From: Mycolicibacterium aurum
GTDB lineage: Bacteria; Actinomycetota; Actinomycetes; Mycobacteriales; Mycobacteriaceae
Direction: 5' to 3'
NCBI RefSeq assembly: GCF_900637195.1
Contig: NZ_LR134356.1
Location: forward strand, 4,526,001-4,590,000
Length of the DNA: 64,000 nt
Part shown: in pieces, positions 15,943-23,957 of the stretch
Position numbering within the stretch: the first letter of the stretch is position 1
Layout: every line of letters starts with the position of its first letter
The notes under the pieces: generated by a model
Databases searched by the model: none
What the model was told of the DNA's origin: nothing
The model's input: only the letters and a program-made list of their open reading frames with translations
Position numbers and translations under genes: made by a program

Positions 15943-17794
15943 CCCAGCTGCCTGCGTCGCCGACGATCCCGACCGGGACCGCGCCGGTGAGGCTGACGTG
16001 CGCAACGCTGGGACCGGCGGCGACGATGGTCGTGTCCTGCAGGATCGGCAGCACTGTCGACATCTCCCACAACCGCGGCTCGACCTCGTCGATCACCCTG
16101 CCGATATCGGCGGTGCCCGCCAGCGCCGCATCAATTCGCGGCTGGATGCGGCTGTCGCAGATGCCGGTGATGTTGCTCGGGGCCTGCACCAGCTGACCGG
16201 CTTCCGGCGCCGGGGTGGGCGACGTCTGGGTGGTCTGAGTGGGCTGGGTGGTCTGGGTCCGTGGCGGCGACGACGGTGCGGGCGGCGGATCCGTCGTGGG
16301 CGACGGTGAGCCCGGGCTGGTTTCCACCGCCGTCGCTTCCAACGCGGGGCAGCCGTACCGCGACGCCAGCGCAGTCGCCAGGTCACCGCCGGCCGGATGC
16401 CAACCGACGACCGCGTCGACGGTGTTGTTGACGAGCGCGTCGCTGTAGAGCGTCACGGGATCCAGCGACGACACCGACGCCGCGATACCGACGCTGCGCA
16501 GCTGGTCGGCGGCGGTGTTCGCGACCGCGACCGCGGTCGGGTCGTTGGCGGCGACGCCGACGACGAACGTCAACGGCTCACCGTCCTTGGTGAGCCGGCC
16601 CCGGTTGTTGTCCGGCGGGCCGCCGGGCGAGGGCGGGGTGGACGTCTCGGGCTGCTCGATCTGGTAGCCGGCGCCGCCGAGCAGGGCCATCGCCTCCTCG
16701 CGCGTCATCGCGGGCGGAGCGGTCGGCACATAGCCGGGATCGGACGGCGAGCGCACCTGTGCCTGCGCCAGCGTCACGGTGTTGTCGTCGCCCGCGCCGA
16801 CAGCGGCCAGCAGGTCGACGTCGACGAGGCCGAGGATGGCCTTGCGGACCTGGATGTCGGCCAGTGTCGGCTGCTGGGCCCGCAGCGTCATCTGCATGAC
16901 CCGCGGCGTGACGATGCGCGCGGTCCGGACATCGGGGATCGCCGAGAGCTGCGCGAACACCGCGGACCCTCCGTGCACCTGCGCGACCTGGGTGTCGCCG
17001 TTGCGGATCGAGTCGGCCAGCGCGGCCGCTGATCCACCGCGACGGAACAGGATCAGATCAGGGGTGGCGGGCTCACCCCAATAGCGGTCGTTGCGGGCCA
17101 GCAGGATCTCGTCGCGCTGCGGATCGATGGTGTCCACCCGGAACTGTCCGCCGGTCACCGGAAGCGCCTGGGCGAGTCCGGCGGCGAATCCGCCGGGGAC
17201 GTCCTTGACGATGTGGGCGGGCAGGATGTCGTTGAACAGCTCCCGCCACGCCGGGTAGGGCTGGGCGAACGTCACGACCGCCGTCTTGCCGCCTTCGACG
17301 GACTGCACCCCGGTGATCAGGTCGTAGCCCGCGGGGTCCACTGCGCCGGGCTGGCTGACCATCTGCCGCCACAGATACCAGTAGTCGTCGGCGCCGATCG
17401 GCGCGTTGTCGGTCCATTGGGCTTCCGGACGGATCTTGTAGGTGACGGTGAAGGGTTCCTCGCTGGTGACCTCCGCCGATTCCAGCAGCGTGGAGTCCAT
17501 CTCCCAGCGGGATCCGGTCGGTGTCCGGGTGTCGGGAATCGGCCGGAACGAGCTCGGCAGCACCAGCGAGCTGATCGCAGCGTTCACCGGGGACTGGTCG
17601 GACAGCAGGTGCGAATTGAAGCCGGGACCGATGGAGTCGATGGCCATGATGATCTGCGTGGCCTTCATCGGCGGCGGCGGCGTGGACTCGGTGGTGTCGG
17701 TGCTCTGCGGCGCGGGGGGCGGGCTCACGGTGCATCCCGTCAGCACCAACATCAGCGCGACCGCGCAGGTCAGCAAGCGGCGGGCGGTCGGCAC
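15926..17794 (-). CDS. lpqW: lipoprotein LpqW
   Basis: A 622-residue lipoprotein that in mycobacteria controls flow of PIM intermediates towards lipoarabinomannan. The lipobox is LMLVLTGC near residue 20. The body is a solute-binding-protein (SBP_bac_5-like) fold with the WEMDSTLLESAEV and YKIRPEAQWTDNAP segments. A Pro/Thr/Ser-rich linker lies near residues 510-545. It is highly similar to Rv1166 across its whole length. GTG 17794 stands seven bases after TACCCT (17807-17802), so it is probably leaderless and independent of typA. PimE, which acts in the same pathway, is 4 kb away. Confidence 0.93.
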   Translation of the reverse strand: MPTARRLLTCAVALMLVLTGCTVSPPPAPQSTDTTESTPPPPMKATQIIMAIDSIGPGFNSHLLSDQSPVNAAISSLVLPSSFRPIPDTRTPTGSRWEMDSTLLESAEVTSEEPFTVTYKIRPEAQWTDNAPIGADDYWYLWRQMVSQPGAVDPAGYDLITGVQSVEGGKTAVVTFAQPYPAWRELFNDILPAHIVKDVPGGFAAGLAQALPVTGGQFRVDTIDPQRDEILLARNDRYWGEPATPDLILFRRGGSAAALADSIRNGDTQVAQVHGGSAVFAQLSAIPDVRTARIVTPRVMQMTLRAQQPTLADIQVRKAILGLVDVDLLAAVGAGDDNTVTLAQAQVRSPSDPGYVPTAPPAMTREEAMALLGGAGYQIEQPETSTPPSPGGPPDNNRGRLTKDGEPLTFVVGVAANDPTAVAVANTAADQLRSVGIAASVSSLDPVTLYSDALVNNTVDAVVGWHPAGGDLATALASRYGCPALEATAVETSPGSPSPTTDPPPAPSSPPRTQTTQPTQTTQTSPTPAPEAGQLVQAPSNITGICDSRIQPRIDAALAGTADIGRVIDEVEPRLWEMSTVLPILQDTTIVAAGPSVAHVSLTGAVPVGIVGDAGSWVKLPQ

Positions 17795-17801
17795 GCTCTT
17801 C

Positions 17802-17807
17802 AGGGTA
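17802..17807 (-). promoter_or_regulatory. leaderless -10 box of lpqW
   Basis: TACCCT on the minus strand, seven bases before GTG 17794. It supports that start over the long open frame upstream. Confidence 0.55.
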
Positions 17808-17931
17808 TCGACCGCCGTGGCGCGCTCTGCGGAACGTCGGGTTCGGCCTGCGCCGGCCGGCGTCCGTCGGCTGTGGGTCCAGGGCGGGCGGCGGCGCGGA
17901 TGTCCGCCCGCTGCGCACCCTCGGTGAGCGG

Positions 17932-19833
17932 TCAGCCGCGAGCCTTGGCGCGCGACTTGGCCCTGGCGCGCAGCGACGCCGTCAGCTCCACCTTGCGCAC
18001 CCGGACGATCTCCGGCGTGACCTCGACACACTCGTCCTCTGCGCAGAACTCCATGGCCTGCTCGAGGCCCAGCTCCAGTGGGCGCGCCAGGGTCTCGAAG
18101 ACGTCGGCGGTCGACGACCGCATGTTGGTGAGCTTCTTCTCGCGGGTCGCGTTGATGTCGAGGTCTTCCGCGCGCGGATTGATGCCGACCACCTGACCCT
18201 CGTAGGTGTCGTCACCAGGAGAGACGAAGAACTGGCCGCGATCGGCCAGCTGGGTCATTGCGAACGGCGTGATCTTGCCGGTGCGGTCGGAGACCAGCGA
18301 GCCGGTGTGGCGCGCCCGGATCTCGCCCGCCCAGGGGCGGTAGCCCTCGAACACCGCGTTGGCGATGCCGGTGCCGCGGGTCAGCGTGAGGAAGTCGGTC
18401 CGGAACCCGATCAGTCCGCGGCTGGGGACGATGAAGTCCATCCGCACCCAGCCGGCGGCGTGGTTGGCCATCTCCTCCATGCGGCCCTTGCGGCCGGCCA
18501 TCAACTGCGTGACGGCACCGACGAACTCTTCGGGGCAGTCGATCGTCATCGCCTCGAACGGCTCGTGCAGCTTGCCGTCGACGGTCCGGGTGACCACCTG
18601 CGGCTTGCCGACGGTGAGCTCGAATCCTTCGCGGCGCATCTGCTCGACCAGGATGGCCAGCGCCAGCTCGCCTCGGCCCTGCACCTCCCACGCGTCGGGG
18701 CGGCCGATGTCGACGACCTTGATCGAGACGTTGCCGACCAGTTCGGAATCCAAGCGCGCCTTGACCATTCGTGCGGTCAGCTTGTGCCCGGACACCTTGC
18801 CGGCCAGCGGGGAGGTGTTGGTTCCGATGGTCACCGAGATGGCCGGCTCGTCCACCGTGATGCGCGGCAGCGCGTGCGCATGCTCGACGTCGGCCAGGGT
18901 GTCGCCGATCATGATCTCGGGCATGCCGGCGACAGCGACGATGTCACCGGCGACGGCTTCGTCGGTGGAGGTCCGCTCCACACCCTCGGTGGCCAGCAGT
19001 TCGGTGATCTTGGCATTGGTGATGACGGGGTGGCCGTCCACCTCGCGCATCCACGCCACCTGCTGGCCCTTACGGATGCGGCCCTTGTAGATGCGGATCA
19101 GCGCGAGGCGTCCCAGGAACGCCGACGCGTCGAGGTTGGTGACGAGCGCCTGCAGCGGCGCCTCCGGATCACCCTGCGGCGGCGGGATGTGCTCGAGCAG
19201 CACGTCGAAGAGCGGGTCGAGGTTCTCCCCCTCGGGGTTCTCCCCGTTCGCGGGCTCGGTGGTGCTGGCGATGCCGGCGCGGCCCGAGGCGTACAGCGTG
19301 GGCAGTCCGAGTGCGAACTCGGCCGCCTTCTGTGCTTCCTCGTCGAGATCGGAGGCCACGTCGAGCAGCAGGTCGTGGCTCTCGGAGACGACCTCGGCGA
19401 TGCGGGCGTCGGGACGGTCGGTCTTGTTGACGCAGACGATCACCGGTAGATGCGCCGTCAGGGCCTTGCGCAGCACGAAGCGGGTCTGCGGCAGCGGGCC
19501 CTCCGATGCGTCGACCAGCAGCAACACCCCGTCGACCATGGACAGACCGCGTTCCACCTCGCCACCGAAGTCGGCGTGGCCGGGGGTGTCGATGACGTTG
19601 ATCACGGTCATGCTGCCGTCGGCGTGGCGCCGGTGCACGGCGGTGTTCTTGGCCAGGATGGTGATGCCCTTTTCCTTCTCCAGGTCACCGGAGTCCATCA
19701 GGCGTTCGATCGCGTCGTCACCGCGGTGGCTGAGGGCCCCCGATTGTCGCAGCATGGCGTCGACCAGGGTCGTCTTGCCGTGGTCGACGTGAGCCACAAT
19801 GGCGACGTTACGAAAATCGGGGCGTGATTCCAC
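17932..19833 (-). CDS. typA: ribosome-associated GTPase TypA/BipA
   Basis: A 633-residue translational GTPase of the elongation factor G-like family, associated with stress and low-temperature ribosome assembly. The G1 loop is AHVDHGKTT and G3 is DTPGHADFGGEV; G4 is NKTDRPDAR. The EF-G-like domains and the TypA-specific C-terminal domain follow. It corresponds to Rv1165. GTG 19833 gives an N-terminus (MESRPDFRNVAIVAH) close to that of M. tuberculosis; GTG 19866 would add 11 residues. It has no clear Shine-Dalgarno. It is divergent from a small basic protein gene. Confidence 0.95.
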   Translation of the reverse strand: MESRPDFRNVAIVAHVDHGKTTLVDAMLRQSGALSHRGDDAIERLMDSGDLEKEKGITILAKNTAVHRRHADGSMTVINVIDTPGHADFGGEVERGLSMVDGVLLLVDASEGPLPQTRFVLRKALTAHLPVIVCVNKTDRPDARIAEVVSESHDLLLDVASDLDEEAQKAAEFALGLPTLYASGRAGIASTTEPANGENPEGENLDPLFDVLLEHIPPPQGDPEAPLQALVTNLDASAFLGRLALIRIYKGRIRKGQQVAWMREVDGHPVITNAKITELLATEGVERTSTDEAVAGDIVAVAGMPEIMIGDTLADVEHAHALPRITVDEPAISVTIGTNTSPLAGKVSGHKLTARMVKARLDSELVGNVSIKVVDIGRPDAWEVQGRGELALAILVEQMRREGFELTVGKPQVVTRTVDGKLHEPFEAMTIDCPEEFVGAVTQLMAGRKGRMEEMANHAAGWVRMDFIVPSRGLIGFRTDFLTLTRGTGIANAVFEGYRPWAGEIRARHTGSLVSDRTGKITPFAMTQLADRGQFFVSPGDDTYEGQVVGINPRAEDLDINATREKKLTNMRSSTADVFETLARPLELGLEQAMEFCAEDECVEVTPEIVRVRKVELTASLRARAKSRAKARG

Positions 19834-19888
19834 GTCGTGATTGTCGCAGTGCAGTGCACCGATCACGAAAACGAGAGAGACAGCTCAC

Positions 19889-20056
19889 TTGAAGCAGAGC
19901 AAGTTTGCCGGGGTCAAGCCCAAGAAGAAGTGTTGCCGAAGCAAGCCCCGCTGCAAACGCTGCCCCCTGGTGCTGCACAAGGTCCACAAGGCGGAACTGA
20001 ACGGAATCCGCGGTAAGGATCTGACCGTCGTCTACAAGCGCGCCCGCAAGGCCTGA
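19889..20056 (+). CDS. small basic cysteine-rich protein
   Basis: A 55-residue, strongly basic protein (about one third Lys or Arg) with a CC-x5-C-x2-C cluster (CCRSKPRCKRC) that could bind zinc. Similar small proteins are conserved in actinobacteria, but I know no function. The start TTG 19889 is inferred from GAGAGA about 11 bases upstream and the start of the conserved KQSKFAGVKPKKK block. The frame is open upstream to 19841. Divergence from typA and the charge suggest an RNA- or ribosome-linked role, which is only a guess. Confidence 0.65.
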   Translation: MKQSKFAGVKPKKKCCRSKPRCKRCPLVLHKVHKAELNGIRGKDLTVVYKRARKA

Positions 20057-20180
20057 CGGCGAATTCGGCGCGGGGGACGACGCTCGTCAGCGCGATTTCC
20101 GCCTCCGATTACCGGGCCGGACCGCACTCTCCGGGCGTACCGTGGATGCCATCCGTCAGGCGTTCCGGAGGTTGCCCATC

Positions 20181-20453
20181 ATGACGGTTTATTCGATTCT
20201 CACCATTGTTCTGGTCACCGTGCTCGCGACGTTGACCACGCTCGCGATCTTTCTCGGCCTGGCCAACTGGGTCGGCGCCTTCTATGTCGTGCGATGTGCC
20301 GAGTGTCGCCACCTGACATTCAGCTCGGCGAACAAGAACCGGGCCTCCTGCCCGCAGTGCCGCCACCCGGTGCTGACCCATCCGATCCACGCGATCGCCC
20401 ACCCGGATCGCCGGGCGGACGTGCGGGTCGCCAGGGATCGCCTGCACTACTAG
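20181..20453 (+). CDS. small membrane-anchored zinc-ribbon protein
   Basis: A 90-residue protein with one N-terminal transmembrane helix (residues 4-30, YSILTIVLVTVLATLTTLAI) followed by a CxxC-x16-CxxC zinc-ribbon-like module (CAEC and CPQC). A short basic tail follows. ATG 20181 has GGAGG nine bases before it, whereas the open frame upstream of it lacks a signal. Its function is unknown. It is convergent with the next gene. Confidence 0.65.
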   Translation: MTVYSILTIVLVTVLATLTTLAIFLGLANWVGAFYVVRCAECRHLTFSSANKNRASCPQCRHPVLTHPIHAIAHPDRRADVRVARDRLHY

Positions 20454-20459
20454 TGCGCC

Positions 20460-20777
20460 CTAGAGCGGCTCGGCGGCGCCGAAGACGATGATGGCGCCGA
20501 AGGCCAGCGCGAGTGACAGGGGCGCAGCGATGCACGAGATCAGCATCCCGTGTCCGATCTGCGCCGCAGCGCGAATCCTGGTCAGGCCGTAAGCGATCAC
20601 CGCGTTGACCGCCACGAGCGGCAGCACGATGAAGGGAACGAAGACCCACATCGGCATCAGGAACCAGGTGATCAGCTCGAGCACCAGCATGTTCAGCACA
20701 CACGCCCAGAAGCCGGCGGGACCGTAGCGGGCGACCGTGGCGGCGTGCGGGCCGTCAATCGAAGAACGTGAAGGCAA
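20460..20777 (-). CDS. small membrane protein (hypothetical)
   Basis: About 105 residues with three hydrophobic segments (VLNMLVLELITWFLMPMWVF, VPFIVLPLVAVNAVIAYG, GMLISCIAAPLSLALAFGAI). I do not recognise a family. TTG 20777 is the likely start and overlaps the end of the upstream gene by 23 bp, implying co-translation. Both genes appear to make one small-membrane-protein operon. Confidence 0.55.
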   Translation of the reverse strand: MPSRSSIDGPHAATVARYGPAGFWACVLNMLVLELITWFLMPMWVFVPFIVLPLVAVNAVIAYGLTRIRAAAQIGHGMLISCIAAPLSLALAFGAIIVFGAAEPL

Positions 20778-21090
20778 GACCGACCCCTCCGATCATCACC
20801 ACGACGGCCGACGCCAGAAGGCCGAGGCCATACCCCCGCTCTGTCGCCGCCCTCCGCGTCAGCAGAACTCCACCGGCCGCCAGGGACACCGTGACGGCGA
20901 TCCCGGTCGCGGTGAGAAGCAGGGTGCTCGCCAGGACGTCGTCCGACGTGAACGCCACCTTGCTGAGCACCCAGGCGACGACGGCCGTGAGGGCGATGAC
21001 GGCTTGGATGGCCAGCGGGGCCGACCACGTGGCGGCCTTCCACAGACGCTCGTCCCGGGCCGGTCCGCGAGAGTCGTCGACTTCGCTCAC
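20755..21090 (-). CDS. small membrane protein (hypothetical)
   Basis: A 111-residue protein with a hydrophilic N-terminus (VSEVDDSRGPARDE) and three hydrophobic helices. GTG 21090 is preceded by a perfect AAGGAG at four bases, which fixes the start; the frame is open further upstream without a signal. No known family is recognised. The following membrane-protein gene overlaps its 3' end. Confidence 0.65.
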   Translation of the reverse strand: MSEVDDSRGPARDERLWKAATWSAPLAIQAVIALTAVVAWVLSKVAFTSDDVLASTLLLTATGIAVTVSLAAGGVLLTRRAATERGYGLGLLASAVVVMIGGVGLAFTFFD

Positions 21091-21240
21091 GTCACTCCTT
21101 GCGGTGCTCGCCGGGACGACGCAACTCTCCCACGCGCACACCGCACTTGCCCCCATTGACACCGGCAACACGCAGTGGCCGCGCGCCTGCGATTCGCGAA
21201 TCGCCCCGACACCGTGTGAATGATCCTGTGGCACAGGACG

Positions 21241-21633
21241 TCACGACAACCGCAACGCCTCACGCAGAGCGGGCAGCCATGCGCGGTCGGCGGGCACCCA
21301 CGGCAGGTCGGCAAGGTCATCCGCGGCCACCCAGCGCAGGGCGCGGTGGTCGATGGCTTGCAGCTCGCCGCCAACCTGTGTCACGAGGTAGGCACGCAGC
21401 GTCACGCTCGCGCTCAGTGCGACGTCTTCGCCGAGGCGGTCGCCCACCGTCACGTCGATGCCGAGCTCCTCGCGCAGTTCGCGCGCCAGCCCGGCCCGAT
21501 CACTTTCGCCCGGAGCCAACTTGCCGCCGGGCAGTTCCCACAGCCCGGCCAGCTCGGGTGGCCGGGACCGCTGCGCGACCAGAAGCGACGCGCGCTCGAT
21601 GAGCGCGCCCGCCACCACGGTCAGGTTCGGCAT
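21241..21633 (-). CDS. mutT2: NUDIX pyrophosphatase MutT2
   Basis: A 130-residue nucleotide-pool sanitising enzyme; the M. tuberculosis counterpart (Rv1160) hydrolyses dCTP and 5-methyl-dCTP. A complete NUDIX box lies at about residues 37-59 (GGKLAPGESDRAGLARELRE, then ELG). ATG 21633 aligns with the known N-terminus (VVAGALI). It is eight bases from TACCGT (21647-21642), half of a palindrome shared with the divergent phhB promoter, so a leaderless start is likely. Confidence 0.92.
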   Translation of the reverse strand: MPNLTVVAGALIERASLLVAQRSRPPELAGLWELPGGKLAPGESDRAGLARELREELGIDVTVGDRLGEDVALSASVTLRAYLVTQVGGELQAIDHRALRWVAADDLADLPWVPADRAWLPALREALRLS

Positions 21634-21641
21634 CAGGCCAG

Positions 21642-21653
21642 ACGGTATACCTT
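21642..21653. promoter_or_regulatory. shared divergent leaderless promoters of mutT2 and phhB
   Basis: The palindrome GGTATACC (21644-21651) supplies half of both -10 boxes: TACCGT on the minus strand (8 bases before mutT2 ATG 21633) and TACCTT on the plus strand (21648-21653, 7 bases before phhB ATG 21661). The two transcription starts would be only about 27 bp apart, so the genes probably compete for polymerase. Confidence 0.55.
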
Positions 21654-21660
21654 CGACACC

Positions 21661-21942
21661 ATGGCTGTGTTGACGGATGACCAAGTGGACGCCGCGCTCC
21701 CCGGGCTTCACGGCTGGGAGCGGGCCGACGGTGCGTTACGCCGGTCGGTGGAGTTTCCGGCATTTCTTGACGGCATCGACGCCGTCAAGCGCGTCGCGGA
21801 GCACGCGGAAGCGCAAGACCATCACCCCGACATCGATATTCGTTGGCGGACAGTGACTTTCGCACTGGTGACACACTCCGAGGGCGGGATCACCGACAAG
21901 GACGTGCAGATGGCCCGCGATATCGACGGGATCCTCGGGTAG
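21661..21942 (+). CDS. pterin-4a-carbinolamine dehydratase
   Basis: A 93-residue enzyme that dehydrates 4a-hydroxytetrahydropterin, recycling pterin cofactor; some bacterial homologues may have other roles. The active-site motif EAQDHHPDIDIRW is complete. It corresponds to Rv1159A. ATG 21661 follows TACCTT by seven bases. Its last 53 bp overlap the 3' end of convergent pimE, so the two transcripts are antisense to each other at their ends. Confidence 0.9.
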   Translation: MAVLTDDQVDAALPGLHGWERADGALRRSVEFPAFLDGIDAVKRVAEHAEAQDHHPDIDIRWRTVTFALVTHSEGGITDKDVQMARDIDGILG

Positions 21943-23050
21943 CGATCCAGGCGAGCGTCGCCAGCGTGGCGACGAGGTACACCAGGCCGGCCCAGGCCAG
22001 ATACCAGGGCCGCGGGATCACCCAGATCGTCGGCTGGGCGAAGCTCAGCAGCCAGGGCACCCCGACGAGGGTGAGCACCAGCCAGCCCCACCCGAGCACG
22101 CGGGCGCCCAGTTGGGCGCGCAGCGGGCCGTGCAGCAGCCAGATCATCAGCGGGAGCAGCCACACCCAGTGGTGTGTCCACGAGATCGGCGAGAGCAGCA
22201 GGCCGAACAGTTGGACGATCACTATCGCGCCGAGGCGATCGTTCGCCCCGCCGATCGCGCGCCAGGCGAGCACGGCAAGGACGGCGGTCAGCGCGATACC
22301 GATCAGCACCAGCGGGCCGAATCCGGCGTCGTAGCCCAGGATCCGCGAGATGCCGCCGCGCCACGATTGGTTGAACGACGTCCCGACCGGGCCGACGCGG
22401 TCCGCGTCACCGAGCAGTTGCGTGAAGTAGAACCGCGTCTGCCCGCTCACCAGGAGTGCCGACACGCCGATGGTGAGGACGAACACGACCGCGGAGAACA
22501 GCACGGCCGCCCAGCGCCGCGCCCCGACGAAGTACAGGCCGGCGACTGCGGGCGTGAGTTTCACACCGGCGGCCAGTCCGACCAGCAGGCCCGACAGCCA
22601 CCACCGTGACGAGTAGACCGCGTACAGGATCGCGAGCACCAGAAGGACGTTGACCTGGCCGTAGTCGAAGGTGCTCCGCAGCGGCTCGGTCCAGATCCCG
22701 ACTGCCGTCCACAGCATGGCCACCCGCCGGTCGGGTGAGGGTGACAGCAACCGCTGGCTCATCCGGACGACGCCGTACAGCGCGGCGATGGTGCCCAGCT
22801 GCCAGAGGAACGCCACCACGCCGAACGGCAGCAGGTGCAGCGGAAAGAACACCACCGCGGCGAACGGCGGATAGGTGAAGGGCAGCGGGAAGTCCGGCGT
22901 CTGGTCGCCGTAGACGTAGTCGTACAGCGTGCCGGGACCGTCCAGCTCCGCAGCGCCGCAGACGTAGACGTGCAGGTCGACGAAGTTGGCGCCGTTGGGC
23001 ACCAGGTAGGTCCATGCCAGCCGCGCGGCGATGCTGAGGATCAGCAGCAC
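21890..23050 (-). CDS. pimE: polyprenol-phosphate-mannose-dependent alpha-1,2-mannosyltransferase PimE (N-terminus uncertain)
   Basis: GT87-type integral membrane mannosyltransferase that adds the fifth mannose to phosphatidylinositol mannosides (AcPIM4 to AcPIM5), using polyprenol-phosphate-mannose. The catalytic Asp is in NFVDLHVYVCGA; FTYPPFAAVVFFP, STFDYGQVN and SPISWTHHWVWLLP are family segments. There are about 10 helices. It is very close to Rv1159, which has about 40 more N-terminal residues. The DNA upstream still encodes a related stretch (GRINTTESG, then RAAARLA), but no ATG, GTG or TTG occurs in frame before a stop. GTG 23050 is therefore a provisional start. Confidence 0.88.
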   Translation of the reverse strand: MLLILSIAARLAWTYLVPNGANFVDLHVYVCGAAELDGPGTLYDYVYGDQTPDFPLPFTYPPFAAVVFFPLHLLPFGVVAFLWQLGTIAALYGVVRMSQRLLSPSPDRRVAMLWTAVGIWTEPLRSTFDYGQVNVLLVLAILYAVYSSRWWLSGLLVGLAAGVKLTPAVAGLYFVGARRWAAVLFSAVVFVLTIGVSALLVSGQTRFYFTQLLGDADRVGPVGTSFNQSWRGGISRILGYDAGFGPLVLIGIALTAVLAVLAWRAIGGANDRLGAIVIVQLFGLLLSPISWTHHWVWLLPLMIWLLHGPLRAQLGARVLGWGWLVLTLVGVPWLLSFAQPTIWVIPRPWYLAWAGLVYLVATLATLAWIATRGSRRYRGPSARPCR

Positions 23051-23163
23051 GGGCGCCGCTGTCGCCAGTCGCGCGGCGGCGCGGGAGCCCGTGGTCGCCG
23101 CGCCGGATTCGGTGGTGTTTATCCGCCCGACTCTAGCGAGCGGTCACCATCGGCCTTCACATC

Positions 23164-23223
23164 AGTAACGGTTGCATAAATGCCACACGTGTCACTTGAG
23201 TAACTCCAGTAACAGGCTAGCTT
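23164..23223 (+). promoter_or_regulatory. promoter of the secreted Ala/Pro-rich gene with AGTAAC repeats
   Basis: TTGAGT (23196-23201) and TAGCTT (23218-23223) with a 16-bp spacer form a good promoter. AGTAAC occurs at 23164, 23199 and 23208; the last two are 9 bp apart across the -35 and spacer. The hexamers may bind a regulator. The predicted leader is about 60 nt, with GGGAGA before the ATG. Confidence 0.5.
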
Positions 23224-23290
23224 CGGGTGCAGGCCTGCCATCGGAGTCATTCACGGCTAGCAGCGCCACCGACGGAAATGGGAGACGTTC

Positions 23291-23893
23291 ATGCACCGCA
23301 CTCGAAAACTGTTCGCAACAACGATGATCGCCGCAGCTGGGGCGGTTTCGGCTGCCGTGGCGTTCAGTGCCGCGGCGGTCGCGCAGCCCGCACCGGCTCC
23401 GGCCCCCGCGCCCGCGGTTCCCGGGCTGCCGTTCCTGCAGCAGCTCGCCGCGAACCCGGCGGCCGCCACCCAGCTGATGCAGACCTTCGCCAACGTGATG
23501 GGAACGGCGCCCGCGGCGACGGCGACCACCACGCCCGCGACGCCGGTGTCGGGCCCGGGGGCCACTGCGTCGATCAACCTGCCGCAGCCGATCAACACGA
23601 TGCAGGGCACGGTTCCCGGAGCACCGGTGACACCCGCGCTGCCGGGCCTGGTGCCGGTCGGCAACACCACGACCGTGCCCCCCTCGGAAGCGTCGGCTCC
23701 TGCGACGTCACCGCTGGACGGTCTGACCGAATCCCTGGGACTCCCCGCGGGTGGGCTCGCGTCGCTGCTGCCCGCCGGCAACCCGCTGGCCGGCCTGCTG
23801 CCCGGAGGCACCACGACCCCGGCCCCCGTGGCTGCGCCGGCACCGGCGCCGGCCGCTCCGACGCTGTTCACCCCACTCGCGGCTCTGCCGTGA
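23291..23893 (+). CDS. secreted Ala/Pro-rich protein (Rv1158c-like)
   Basis: A 200-residue protein with a Sec signal peptide: basic MHRTRK, hydrophobic core, and cleavage likely after AAAVAQP or AVAQ near residue 32. The mature part is low-complexity Ala/Pro/Thr with PAPAPAPAVPGLPFLQQLA and repeats of the LPAGG/LLPGG type. There are no catalytic motifs. Its position next to pimE matches Rv1158c, and the following gene is a relative in the same orientation. A cell-wall or extracellular role is inferred from the signal alone. Confidence 0.75.
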   Translation: MHRTRKLFATTMIAAAGAVSAAVAFSAAAVAQPAPAPAPAPAVPGLPFLQQLAANPAAATQLMQTFANVMGTAPAATATTTPATPVSGPGATASINLPQPINTMQGTVPGAPVTPALPGLVPVGNTTTVPPSEASAPATSPLDGLTESLGLPAGGLASLLPAGNPLAGLLPGGTTTPAPVAAPAPAPAAPTLFTPLAALP

Positions 23894-23957
23894 CGCGCTG
23901 AGCAGTAACGCGTACCGGACCCTCACCAACCAGCAACCACCGATGTATTGGGGACTC

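Noticed and set aside
13638..16196. 852-codon plus-strand open frame spanning mshB, ClC and lpqW
   Set aside because: It crosses three recognised genes in the wrong frame and has the composition of a shadow ORF.
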